Virus record (IMG/VR): IMGVR_UViG_3300014501_000023
Location: 1-54,378 of that record
Origin: a virus
Direction: 5' to 3' (one strand)
Length of the DNA stretch: 54,378 nucleotides
Shown piece after piece: positions 7,700-14,006 of the stretch. Positions within the stretch are counted from its first letter, which is position 1. Each line of letters starts with the position of its first letter. The translations under genes and the position numbers were made by a program. The notes beneath the pieces are model-generated. The model was not told the origin of the DNA and did no database searches. It worked only from the letters and a program-made list of their open reading frames with translations.

Positions 7700-7945
7700 T
7701 CACTCCTTGTAGACCAGGCCGCGCCGCCACTCGAGCGCGTACATGTAGGGCTCGCCCGCCGTGTTCACCTTCACCACGAGCCGCATGCCGTAGAGGTACG
7801 GCGCGGCGCGGCGGAGCAGGTTCGGTTCAAGCGGCGCTGGCCTCCAGTCGTGGCCGCGCGAGAACAGCGGCTCTGGCCCGCTGACCATATTGTTGCGCCA
7901 GGAGAGCCACGCGTCCCTGAACGCCCGGGTGTGGGTGACGCTCAC
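7700..7945 (-). CDS. Hypothetical protein
   Basis: 81 residues from GTG 7945-7943 (GTGA coupling to the upstream membrane gene). The in-frame start at 8140 would read that gene and the tRNA-like element out of frame. Contains AWLSWRNNM and PYLYGMRLVVKVN; hydrophilic with aromatic patches. No family recognised. Confidence 0.6.
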   Translation of the reverse strand: MSVTHTRAFRDAWLSWRNNMVSGPEPLFSRGHDWRPAPLEPNLLRRAAPYLYGMRLVVKVNTAGEPYMYALEWRRGLVYKE

Positions 7946-8109
7946 AGCCGCGCCTCCAACGCGCGCAGCCGGTCGATGACCCAGAGGAACCAGCGCATCG
8001 AAGTGTCGCCGAACGGGAGCAGCAGGCCGATCAGCACGATGACGAACAGCACGATGACCGTGGCGATCCCGGCGAGCGTCGCGGCGACGGGGTTGAGCGG
8101 GCGGTTCAT
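7942..8109 (-). CDS. 55-residue membrane protein
   Basis: ATG 8109-8107 to TGA 7944-7942. MNRPLNPVAATLAG is followed by a hydrophobic span of about 20 residues (IATVIVLFVIVLIGLLLPF) and an amphipathic basic tail (RWFLWVIDRLRALEARL). It overlaps the downstream gene by GTGA and starts 8 bases below the tRNA-like element, so translation may depend on processing of that RNA. No clear Shine-Dalgarno. Function unknown. Confidence 0.55.
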   Translation of the reverse strand: MNRPLNPVAATLAGIATVIVLFVIVLIGLLLPFGDTSMRWFLWVIDRLRALEARL

Positions 8110-8116
8110 TTGGAAA

Positions 8117-8205
8117 TGGTGGAGAGTCTACGAATTGCACGTAGGCATCCTGTTAGGGAACCGGGCCTACAACCCGGTGCGGCGTCTATAACCACTTACC
8201 TCTCC
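8117..8205 (-). tRNA. tRNA-like element, candidate tRNA-Tyr(GTA), divergent
   Basis: Read on the minus strand from 8205 to 8117 (89 nt). Acceptor GGAGAGG pairs with ACTCTCC at six of seven positions (7-66 is G-A), followed by a discriminator A and an encoded CCA. The anticodon arm is a perfect 5-bp stem CCGGG/CCCGG with a 7-nt loop TTGTAGG, giving U33 and anticodon GTA. The 16-nt variable region can form a short arm, as expected for class II tRNA-Tyr. The T stem CTACG/CGTAG is perfect, but the loop is TGCAATT rather than TTCRANY, and the D arm is irregular. It fills the gap between two genes. It could be a functional divergent tRNA or a decayed one. Confidence 0.45.
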
Positions 8206-8207
8206 AG

Positions 8208-8438
8208 CTAATGCCCATAATTACAACCAACTTTCGCCCGTCGTCCGGCGATAATTACATGCGCGTCAAAAAATCCGCAACACCCGTGCCGCTTTGCGCG
8301 TCGATACCGCTTCAGTGAAGCTCGGTCACTCTTATAAGCCAGCCGTTCATTGTCGGTGCAGTGATCATTTACCTGTTTGTACATCCAACATAGAGCTTGC
8401 GCTTCTGTCAGAAACACGGGAAACCCGAGCACGTTCAC
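8208..8438 (-). CDS. Hypothetical basic Cys-containing protein
   Basis: 76 residues, basic in the centre (SDRASLKRYRRAKRHGCCGFF), with Cys at several positions. Lower G+C than neighbouring genes, which may point to separate acquisition. Overlaps the upstream gene by 4 bases. No family recognised. Confidence 0.55.
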   Translation of the reverse strand: MNVLGFPVFLTEAQALCWMYKQVNDHCTDNERLAYKSDRASLKRYRRAKRHGCCGFFDAHVIIAGRRAKVGCNYGH

Positions 8439-8782
8439 GGCTTCTGCTCCTTGTCGCTTTGTTTCTCGACGTAACCACGTCGTTCCATTTCTTTTATCTC
8501 TTCATCAGTGAAAAGCGAACGCGGAACGCTCATCGTCCCACGAATTATCCTTGAGCGACGGTCCTCTTCGGTAACAGGTAGCGGCACGAAATTCGCTCCG
8601 GGCAAGTCCCGCTCCAAATACACCCAGCCCATGCGCGTGTTCGTGTCCTCCTCCGGCGCGATGCGCCAGCCGGCCTGCATCAACAGCATCAGGTTGGCGT
8701 CGCGCCGGTTGACCAGCATCAGCTCGCGCGGCCGCGACGGCGGAGCGGCGCGGAACAGCAGGCGACGCAGCCAGGCGATCAT
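8435..8782 (-). CDS. Hypothetical protein sharing a C-terminal motif with the gene at 18386
   Basis: 115 residues. The N-terminus is amphipathic and basic (MIAWLRRLLFRAAPPSRPRE). Near the C-terminus is TMSVPRSLFTDEEIKEM followed by ERRGY; the plus-strand protein at 18386-18679 has TMSVPRSCFTEDEITEM followed by KRRGY at its C-terminus. Both also carry a short preceding strand-rich region with an acidic/aromatic character. The shared block suggests a common small domain or duplicated gene with a shared partner. Function unknown. Confidence 0.65.
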   Translation of the reverse strand: MIAWLRRLLFRAAPPSRPRELMLVNRRDANLMLLMQAGWRIAPEEDTNTRMGWVYLERDLPGANFVPLPVTEEDRRSRIIRGTMSVPRSLFTDEEIKEMERRGYVEKQSDKEQKP

Positions 8783-9042
8783 TCGATGAGCCTAACGTAC
8801 TCACCCATCCGATGCCGCAGCGAAGCGTCCGATTCGCCGAGCGCGCGGACGAGACGCGGTACGCCGAAGAACGCCACGGCAGCGTCCAGCGAGTTGATCT
8901 CGAACAACACCTCCGACTTGTAATCCCACCCCAGCCACCCACCGGCCGGCGGCAGGAACACCGTGCGCCGGCCCGGCACCCACAGCTCGCCCGGCGCGAG
9001 CGCGGCGGCCGCGAGTATCGAGAACAGTTCGCGGCGGTTCAT
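8779..9042 (-). CDS. Hypothetical protein with twin-Arg-like hydrophobic N-terminus
   Basis: 87 residues from ATG 9042-9040. MNRRELFSILAAAALAPGEL resembles a signal peptide, with an RR pair followed by a short hydrophobic stretch; it is weak as a Tat signal because the hydrophobic core is short. The mature part has GGWLGWDYKSEVLFEINSLD. Start choice is supported by the tight junction with the upstream gene. Unknown function. Confidence 0.58.
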   Translation of the reverse strand: MNRRELFSILAAAALAPGELWVPGRRTVFLPPAGGWLGWDYKSEVLFEINSLDAAVAFFGVPRLVRALGESDASLRHRMGEYVRLIE

Positions 9043-9239
9043 TAGTCCTCTGTCGGTTTCCAAGGTGCCATCGCGGCAAACCGCTCTTGTAATTCTCGGC
9101 GAAGTTGCGCAGCGACTTCCGTTTGACCAATTGGCCACACCCCACCATAAGCGTGACGGACTACGGCGTCGATGTAATCGAGCAGGGCGCTGTTGACCGG
9201 GTGCGCAGATTGCGTCCACTCGATAAGAGGCTTATTCAC
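9042..9239 (-). CDS. Hypothetical protein
   Basis: 65 residues from GTG 9239-9237, coupled by GTGA to the upstream membrane gene; the in-frame start at 9323 gives a 28-residue Arg/Gly extension that is the neighbour read out of frame. Contains WTQSAHPVNSALLDYIDAVV and a basic helix (AAQLRRELQERFA). No family recognised. Confidence 0.58.
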   Translation of the reverse strand: MNKPLIEWTQSAHPVNSALLDYIDAVVRHAYGGVWPIGQTEVAAQLRRELQERFAAMAPWKPTED

Positions 9240-9370
9240 AGGAACACCGCCCAGACCAGCGCCGCCACCGCGCCGACCAGCAGCACCGCGCGCAGCGTCG
9301 CCCCGGCGGCGAACACGAGCCACAGGAAGATGCCGAGGCAGGCGAGGTCGATCTCGTGGGCGTGCGTCAC
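9236..9370 (-). CDS. 44-residue membrane protein, two hydrophobic segments
   Basis: GTG 9370-9368 to TGA 9238-9236, overlapping both neighbours by 4 bases. After MTHAHEID the chain is hydrophobic almost to the end: LACLGIFLWLVFAAGATL, an Arg, then AVLLVGAVAALVWAVFL. This would give one long or two short membrane spans in a hairpin. Size and build fit a small holin or other membrane peptide, but nothing else supports that. Confidence 0.55.
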   Translation of the reverse strand: MTHAHEIDLACLGIFLWLVFAAGATLRAVLLVGAVAALVWAVFL

Positions 9371-9525
9371 GGCCCGCACCCGCTCGCCTTCGCGCCGCCG
9401 TCCTGCGGAGCGCAGGCGCTGGGGATCGTCAGGCTCAGCGTGCCGCCGCGGTGCAGGTAGACGGCGACGGCGGCGAGCAGCAGCACGAACAGCGTCGTGA
9501 TGACGATGGCGGTGCGCTCGCTCAC
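9367..9525 (-). CDS. 52-residue single-pass membrane protein
   Basis: GTG 9525-9523 to stop at 9367, overlapping both neighbours by 4 bases. MSERTAIVITT is followed by a span LFVLLLAAVAVYLH, then a short external tail with two Cys (SACAPQDG and SGCGP), which suggests a periplasmic disulfide. The longer in-frame start at 9645 reads neighbours out of frame. Confidence 0.55.
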   Translation of the reverse strand: MSERTAIVITTLFVLLLAAVAVYLHRGGTLSLTIPSACAPQDGGAKASGCGP

Positions 9526-9632
9526 GTCGGCCCCCAGCCGCAGCAGGCGAACAGCGCGAGATAAGCGCTGTAGAGGACGCCGAGGGTCAACAACGCTGCG
9601 CCAGCGAGCAGCAGGGCAGTTCGTTTTTTCAT
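9522..9632 (-). CDS. 36-residue hydrophobic protein
   Basis: ATG 9632-9630 (TGATG-type junction with the upstream lipoprotein gene) to a stop at 9522. MKKRTALLLAGAALLTLGVL is a basic start plus a hydrophobic core, followed by YSAYLALFACCGWGPT. It may be a signal anchor or a very small membrane protein. Confidence 0.5.
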   Translation of the reverse strand: MKKRTALLLAGAALLTLGVLYSAYLALFACCGWGPT

Positions 9633-10141
9633 TTCGTTTTCCCATTCGTCGTGAACACGGGGCCGATGATCATTGGGGCGCCAGTTTTGAACGTCAGCGG
9701 CTCGCTCTGCACGCACGGCCCGGTGTCGGGCGGCTGCGGCAGCGACGCCGCGATCTCGCGCCCGAGCGCCAAGTTGCGGTCGATGCTGTCGGCCTCCGGC
9801 GGCACGATCCTCGAGCGACTCTCACGGACGTCGTCGGCGGACAGGCTGAGGAACTGGAGGTACTTGCCGCGCACCCGCGCATCATCTATGCGCAGCGCCC
9901 ACGCCTGCAGCGCCTTGATCTTCGCGTCCGCGCAATCCAGCAGCGCGGCGGAGGCGTGGATGTCCACCTCCATCATCACGCCCGCATCGCGCAAGTTGTC
10001 GCTCACGGCGAAGTTGAGCGCCTGGTCGGGCACGCCGCCAGAGGCCGTGGTGGCGGTCACGTTCGACGGCGGCATCGGGGTCGGGGCTTCGCTGCAGGCG
10101 GCGAGCGCGAGGGCGGCGAGCAACAGCGGTAGGGTCTTCAT
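9629..10141 (-). CDS. Putative lipoprotein
   Basis: 170 residues from ATG 10141-10139. MKTLPLLLAALALAAC is a typical lipoprotein signal with lipobox LAAC (Cys 16), followed by a Pro/Ser linker (SEAPTPMPPSN). The mature domain is hydrophilic with paired helices (IKALQAWALRIDDARV; KYLQFLSLSADDVRESR) and a Cys pair. The in-frame start at 10246 is in the neighbour. Probably anchored to the outer or inner membrane facing the periplasm. Function unknown; an outer spanin is less likely at this length. Confidence 0.68.
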   Translation of the reverse strand: MKTLPLLLAALALAACSEAPTPMPPSNVTATTASGGVPDQALNFAVSDNLRDAGVMMEVDIHASAALLDCADAKIKALQAWALRIDDARVRGKYLQFLSLSADDVRESRSRIVPPEADSIDRNLALGREIAASLPQPPDTGPCVQSEPLTFKTGAPMIIGPVFTTNGKTK

Positions 10142-10563
10142 TGCTTGATGCACCTGTAGTTGCCGGTACGGTCGTATTCGGCGGCCAGCCCCCTGGCAAT
10201 CTCGCACGCCTTCTCTGATACCGACGCTACCGATGAATCCTTGCATTGTTCACCCGCGACGCAGTGCCTCAGCACGTAAGGCACGCGCTCGAAAGGGGCG
10301 ACGGAAGTGGACGGCTCGGGCTCCACCGACTGCCACTGCGATGTGGGTCGCTGGTCACACTCGTACCATACATTAGAGCCACCGCTGGACCCTGTCCTGT
10401 GGAATCGACCGCCGATGAGGCGGCCGGGGCCGAGCCGCGTGGCCAGGACCTGGGCGCACTGCGCCGCTGATTGGAACAGCCAGGGCGCGCCTACCAGACT
10501 GCAATAGGCGCGTCCGTCTGCCATGCCGACGCACATCATGATCGCGTAGATCATGGCGTTCAC
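10138..10563 (-). CDS. Cys-rich, possibly exported protein
   Basis: 141 residues from GTG 10563-10561 (GTGA coupling); an internal ATG lies 3 codons later. The start is hydrophobic (MNAMIYAIMMCVGMADG) and resembles a short signal. The rest contains about eight Cys (AYCSL, QCAQV, YECDQ, RHCVAGEQC, KACEI, YRCIKQ), which suggests a disulfide-stabilised extracytoplasmic protein. No family recognised. Confidence 0.6.
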   Translation of the reverse strand: MNAMIYAIMMCVGMADGRAYCSLVGAPWLFQSAAQCAQVLATRLGPGRLIGGRFHRTGSSGGSNVWYECDQRPTSQWQSVEPEPSTSVAPFERVPYVLRHCVAGEQCKDSSVASVSEKACEIARGLAAEYDRTGNYRCIKQ

Positions 10564-10730
10564 TTGCGCCGCTCCGGCGACGACTCGCCCAGCCACTTCC
10601 TGAGCCGCGCCTTCAGCGGCGCACCCCGCTTGTGCCCGGGGCGGCGCCTCACCTCGAACCGCCTGTGCAGCGGCGGCAGCACGAGCGCGGCGGCAAGCGC
10701 CAGGATCACGTACCAGTACCAGTTCTTCAT
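10560..10730 (-). CDS. 56-residue membrane protein with basic tail
   Basis: ATG 10730-10728 to TGA 10562-10560, preceded by a clear AAAGGAG site. MKNWYWYVILALAAALVLPPL is one membrane span; the remaining about 33 residues are Arg/Lys-rich (HRRFEVRRRPGHKRGAPLK and so on), so the C-terminus is expected in the cytoplasm. Coupled by GTGA to the next gene. Unknown function. Confidence 0.6.
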   Translation of the reverse strand: MKNWYWYVILALAAALVLPPLHRRFEVRRRPGHKRGAPLKARLRKWLGESSPERRK

Positions 10731-10731
10731 C

Positions 10732-11157
10732 TCACACACTCCTTTCTGTAACAGCCGCCATCCGTTCCCAATCTGGCGTCTGCGCCGGCCACTTGCGCGC
10801 GACGAACGCCTCGATGTACAGCGCCGCCGCCTCCGGCGTCTTCGCGTACCCGCAACCCACGCCGGAAAACAGCTCTACGGCCTCAGCCTCGCTGATGCCG
10901 AAGTGCCGCTGTACCAGGCCTTCGCTGAAAGAGACCAGGCTGTTGTCCGCGACCGAGCGAAGGAAGAGCCTTGTGCCATCCTCCGGGAGCTTACCAAGGT
11001 AGAACACGCGTTGCAGGTCGCGCCGCACGGCGTAGTTGCCGAGCGCGCAGGCTGGGGAGCCGCAGTCGCCGAAGTACCGCATCGTGAAGTCGCCGGGCGC
11101 TGCGGTCTCGCGCGTGGCGCGGGCCACGTTTAACAATCGCTGTGCGTGTATGTTCAC
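10732..11157 (-). CDS. Conserved small phage protein (CGSxACALG motif)
   Basis: 141 residues. Contains FTMRYFGDCGSPACALGNYAVR (residues about 24-45), close to a motif (aromatic-G-x-CG-xx-ACA-x-G) seen in an uncharacterised family common in phages and bacteria, plus a later YAKTPEAAALYIEAFV. Starts at ATG 11157, overlapping the next upstream gene by 4 bases. Cytoplasmic by composition. Function unknown. Confidence 0.65.
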   Translation of the reverse strand: MNIHAQRLLNVARATRETAAPGDFTMRYFGDCGSPACALGNYAVRRDLQRVFYLGKLPEDGTRLFLRSVADNSLVSFSEGLVQRHFGISEAEAVELFSGVGCGYAKTPEAAALYIEAFVARKWPAQTPDWERMAAVTERSV

Positions 11158-11330
11158 GACTGCTCCTGCGACTCGCCGTACGGCGGGTCACGCGGTTGGC
11201 CGCGCCAGGCCGCCAGGCTCGCCGAGTCCGCCCAGGCCTCGCCGTCGTCGTAGATCTCACCCTCGATTTCTTCGGCGTGCACCGCCGCGATCTCGTGCTC
11301 GTCCGTGACGAGCACCCTCTCATTTTCCAT
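11154..11330 (-). CDS. Small acidic protein
   Basis: 58 residues from ATG 11330-11328, with a strong AGGAGG site 7 bases upstream; the in-frame ATG at 11366 lacks one. The N-terminal two thirds are very acidic (DEHEIAAVHAEEIEGEIYDD). It is the first gene after the operator-like palindrome at 11400-11414, so it probably opens a transcription unit. Small acidic early phage proteins often act as DNA mimics or inhibitors, but nothing specific supports this here. Confidence 0.65.
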   Translation of the reverse strand: MENERVLVTDEHEIAAVHAEEIEGEIYDDGEAWADSASLAAWRGQPRDPPYGESQEQS

Positions 11331-11390
11331 GTGTGGTCCTCCTTCGGTTGTTCGATGAAGATGCACCGGAGCCGCCCGGCGCCGATCGGT

Positions 11391-11414
11391 CCTATAATAT
11401 AGAAGAAACTTCTA
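11391..11414 (-). promoter_or_regulatory. Promoter candidate with operator-like perfect palindrome
   Basis: The 15-bp perfect palindrome TAGAAGAAACTTCTA (11400-11414) abuts an AT-rich hexamer pair that reads TATTAT or TATATT on the minus strand (11392-11401). A dimeric repressor here would cover the -10 region of transcription toward 11330. No -35 hexamer close to consensus is visible, so activator dependence is possible. Confidence 0.45.
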
Positions 11415-11437
11415 AAGGTACATTTGACGCGCCTCCC

Positions 11438-13495
11438 TCAGAACTTCTCCTTCTTCTTCGCGTCCGCGCCCATGTAGTGCGCCGCCCTCGCCGAGTGGTC
11501 CGCCGCCTCCCACCTCGCGCGGTTCCGTACCGGCCACAGATGCGTGCGCCCGCGCGCCGTGCGCGTCATGGACGGGGCGGCGAGTCCCGCGCGGCGCAAG
11601 GCCATCGCGACCGACCGCTCGGTGAGCCGCGCGCGCTTGTCGGGGTCGAGCATCGCCACGAGCTCCGCGGACGTGAAGAGATCGCGCGCGACCTCGGAAT
11701 CGCCCACGCGCAGGTACGCCTCTGGCCCCTCGAGGAGGGCGCGTACCAGGTGGTCGGACTCGGTGCCGCTCGCCGCTGCCATCTGATCGCGCGCCTCCGT
11801 GACCGGCGACCGCCCGCGCGGGTCGAAGCCGACTGTGTCCACGTCGAGCAGGTACCGCATCAGCGCCCCGGGCGCCTCAGGTCCCTTGTACCACGTATCG
11901 TACTCGCGGTTGAACCAGTCGTCCGGGGGCTTCACCTCGAGCTGGCGCGGGCCTACCTCGTGGACGAAGAACCTCCGGTCCTGGTCCTCTATCACGAGCG
12001 CGTCGTGCTGGTTGGACGTGAAGACGAAGTTGACGCAGTTGCGCACGGCGTACGGGGCCTGGTACTTCTCGTTGACCGTCGCGGTCTCGCCCGATATGAT
12101 GTGCTTGAGCCTGTTAGCCTCGACCCGCCTGTCCGAGCCGGTGATCTCCTCGCCCAGCACGAGCTGGCGGTTCGCCTGCCAGGAGTTGAAGGAGTTGTGG
12201 AGCTCCGCCTCGGTGATGACCGCGAAGGCCTCGCCGTACACGCGACCTACGGTATAAGGCACCAGGCTCTTGCCCGTGCCGGTGTCCCGGCCCCAGATGA
12301 GGCACGCCGTATAGAGTTTGGCGCCCGGGTTCTGCACCGGGTAGGCGAGCCACTGCAGGAACCAGCGCCGGTGTTCGCGCGGGCAGTCGTAAAAGAGATA
12401 ATCCAGCAGCGTGGTGAACATCGACACGTCGCCGCGCTTAGGCTGCGCCGGCCAACCGCGCCACAGGTTCACGCAGCCGTCGGGCAGGGCGAGCGGCTCG
12501 CCGGGCTCGTACGCCACGCCGGCCGCGACGCGGTGGTGGGGCCAGCGCAGCCACTCGGACACGGCGTTGAGCTCCGTCATGCGCCCGGCCGCGTCGAGCC
12601 CGGACACCCGGCGGTGCGCGTAGTGCAGGTCTATCAGCGGCCGCGAGGCCTTGAACATCGTGCGCGTGCGGAGGTGGAGCAGCGCCGAGGGGTGTTCTAT
12701 CACCACCAGCTCGTCGTTGAGCCTGATGAGCTCGGCGCCCGAGGCCAGCGTATTGACCTCGAGCTTTCTGAGCGCCGCGATCCCGCGCGCGACCAGGAAG
12801 TCGTCAAGTCCGGTCTTATCCGCCTCGTCGAGCAGCGGCATGGCGAGTGCACCCACGCTGGCGCCGCGCTGCTCGAGCGCGTGGCCCAATGCCTCGAGCG
12901 CGCCCAACACCATGGGGTTGGCGTCGGCCTCGGCGTCGAACGCGAGCACGACGCGCCGCGCGCGCCACTGGACGATGACGAGGTCCGGGATGAGCGGCTG
13001 TCTGGCTTTCGTGCTCCGCCAGCTCCACACCCCACCCAGTCCGATCGTCGGGACGCCGGCCGCGCAGGCGGCGGCCGCCTTCTTCTCGCCCTCGGTGATC
13101 CAGAGCTCGCACGACGCGTCGCCGAGCACGCGCGCCCAGTCGACGCCGGGCGCGAGGTACGCGCGCACGTCCGTGTCTGGCGGCTGCCAGTAGCGCGGCG
13201 TCTTCTTCTGCACGCCGAAGGCGCGCGGCGCGTCGAGGAATTTCAATCTGTAGAAGCCGGTGTCGCGACCGCGCGCATCGAGGTACGGAATGCGGGCTGA
13301 TCGCACGCGGTACTTGCCTCCAGTGAGGACCTCGGTCTCGTCCGAGGTCAGCGCCTCGAGCTTCATTTTTCTGTAGTCGGCTTCGGTGAGTCCGCTACGC
13401 CTGAGGTCCGCGAGCGCCATGGCCCGCGGCAATTGCACTATCTTATTGTCGCTGGACACGGTGCGCGTCCGCACGAGCCTGAGACGAGCTCCCAT
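11438..13495 (-). CDS. DNA primase/helicase: DUF3854 TOPRIM-like domain plus DUF5906/D5-type SF3-like helicase
   Basis: 685 residues. The N-terminal half (about 115-240) has TOPRIM-like elements: LWITEGEKKA at 131-140 (catalytic Glu), LAFDAEAD at 184-191 and DKTGLDDF at 226-233, as in DUF3854 domains. The C-terminal half holds a P-loop GRDTGTGKS at 402-410, an acidic Walker-B-like VLGEEI near 447, and VNFVFTSN near 500, which fits DUF5906/D5-type replication helicases. It should unwind and prime at the origin; no phage DNA polymerase is seen, so host polymerase is presumably used. ATG 13495 has GGAG 9 bases upstream. It is the first gene left of the control region. Confidence 0.9.
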   Translation of the reverse strand: MGARLRLVRTRTVSSDNKIVQLPRAMALADLRRSGLTEADYRKMKLEALTSDETEVLTGGKYRVRSARIPYLDARGRDTGFYRLKFLDAPRAFGVQKKTPRYWQPPDTDVRAYLAPGVDWARVLGDASCELWITEGEKKAAAACAAGVPTIGLGGVWSWRSTKARQPLIPDLVIVQWRARRVVLAFDAEADANPMVLGALEALGHALEQRGASVGALAMPLLDEADKTGLDDFLVARGIAALRKLEVNTLASGAELIRLNDELVVIEHPSALLHLRTRTMFKASRPLIDLHYAHRRVSGLDAAGRMTELNAVSEWLRWPHHRVAAGVAYEPGEPLALPDGCVNLWRGWPAQPKRGDVSMFTTLLDYLFYDCPREHRRWFLQWLAYPVQNPGAKLYTACLIWGRDTGTGKSLVPYTVGRVYGEAFAVITEAELHNSFNSWQANRQLVLGEEITGSDRRVEANRLKHIISGETATVNEKYQAPYAVRNCVNFVFTSNQHDALVIEDQDRRFFVHEVGPRQLEVKPPDDWFNREYDTWYKGPEAPGALMRYLLDVDTVGFDPRGRSPVTEARDQMAAASGTESDHLVRALLEGPEAYLRVGDSEVARDLFTSAELVAMLDPDKRARLTERSVAMALRRAGLAAPSMTRTARGRTHLWPVRNRARWEAADHSARAAHYMGADAKKKEKF

Positions 13496-13560
13496 TCATC
13501 CGCACTCCTTTTAAGTCGACCGTTCGCGCGTACGCCCAGCGCGTAAATTCAAAGGCCCGT

Positions 13561-13695
13561 CCCCGAACCGGCCAGGCGCGGCGGGCGGCGACGCCGGCCG
13601 TGCGAAGCGGCAGGAGGTGCCGCGGATCGCTCAGGCCGACGTCGTCCCGTTCTGCTCCGAAGAGGGTCGCGGAACCGCGCCGAGCCGGTTCGGGG
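13561..13695 (-). promoter_or_regulatory. Structured 5' leader of the primase transcript
   Basis: Arms CCCCGAACCGGC (13561-13572) and GCCGGTTCGGGG (13684-13695) are a perfect 12-bp inverted repeat. Inside lies a 6-bp hairpin GCGGCA/TGCCGC (13607-13623) whose minus-strand loop is CCTCC, an anti-Shine-Dalgarno-like pentamer. A transcript starting near 13700 would carry the first arm near its 5' end. Confidence 0.4.
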
Positions 13696-13706
13696 GGAGC
13701 GAGGCG

Positions 13707-13739
13707 ATAATACGACGCGTGACTGCCGAAAGGAATTTG
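13707..13739 (-). promoter_or_regulatory. Leftward promoter candidate upstream of the primase
   Basis: On the minus strand CAAATTCCTTTC (13739-13728) contains TTCCTT (13735-13730), then 17 bases, then TATTAT (13712-13707). Same 12-mer and spacing as the candidate at 5758-5725. The 11 bases CGTATTATCGC around its -10 are repeated, outward-facing, at 13996-14006. Confidence 0.55.
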
Positions 13740-13857
13740 TACAGCTAACTGCCTGTTCTAAAAAGGATTTCTTCGATTAGTCACGCGAGACGGGGGGGTC
13801 CGACCGCGCGAAAGCTATAGTAGGACGTCTATGCCATTGTAATGCGATGACGTCTCC

Positions 13858-13982
13858 CTAGTTTATATTTATATATATATCTGTGACATCTGTGACTAAT
13901 TACCTAACTCACTGATAATTTTAGTAAAATTTAGTCACACGACGTGTCACAGATCGCCAATCTATACGTGTGACTCTGTGAC
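13858..13982. repeat. AT-rich tract with six TGTGAC repeats; candidate replication origin/iterons
   Basis: TGTGAC lies at 13882-13887, 13891-13896, 13969-13974 and 13977-13982 on the plus strand and at 13934-13939 and 13946-13951 inverted (GTCACA), six copies in 101 bases. A tract of alternating A and T (13861-13880) adjoins the first copy, and AATTTTAGTAAAATT (13917-13931) is palindromic around its central base. AT-rich DNA plus iterons beside a helicase gene is the usual build of an origin; a cluster of regulator binding sites is the alternative. Confidence 0.55.
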
Positions 13983-14006
13983 AGGTGTAAGTTGGCGTAT
14001 TATCGC
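13975..14006 (+). promoter_or_regulatory. Rightward promoter candidate
   Basis: TATTAT at 13998-14003 sits inside CGTATTATCGC (13996-14006), an outward-facing copy of the leftward promoter's -10 region, and both copies are followed by TCCCC. The -35 region (TCTGTG at 13975-13980) is poor and overlaps a TGTGAC iteron, so activation or repression through the iterons is plausible. Confidence 0.45.

Noticed and set aside
8117-8205. Plus-strand reading of the same element as a tRNA
   Set aside because: The anticodon loop would be CCTACAA without U33 and there is no CCA end; only the minus strand fits.
13708-13716. TAATACGAC, the first nine bases of a T7-type promoter
   Set aside because: The remaining promoter positions do not match and no phage RNA polymerase is present; the bases belong to the leftward promoter's -10 region.
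13618-13749. Small plus-strand frame after AGGAGG in the control region
   Set aside because: The AGGAGG directly abuts the GTG with no spacer, it lies in the hairpin of the leader, and the composition does not resemble a protein.
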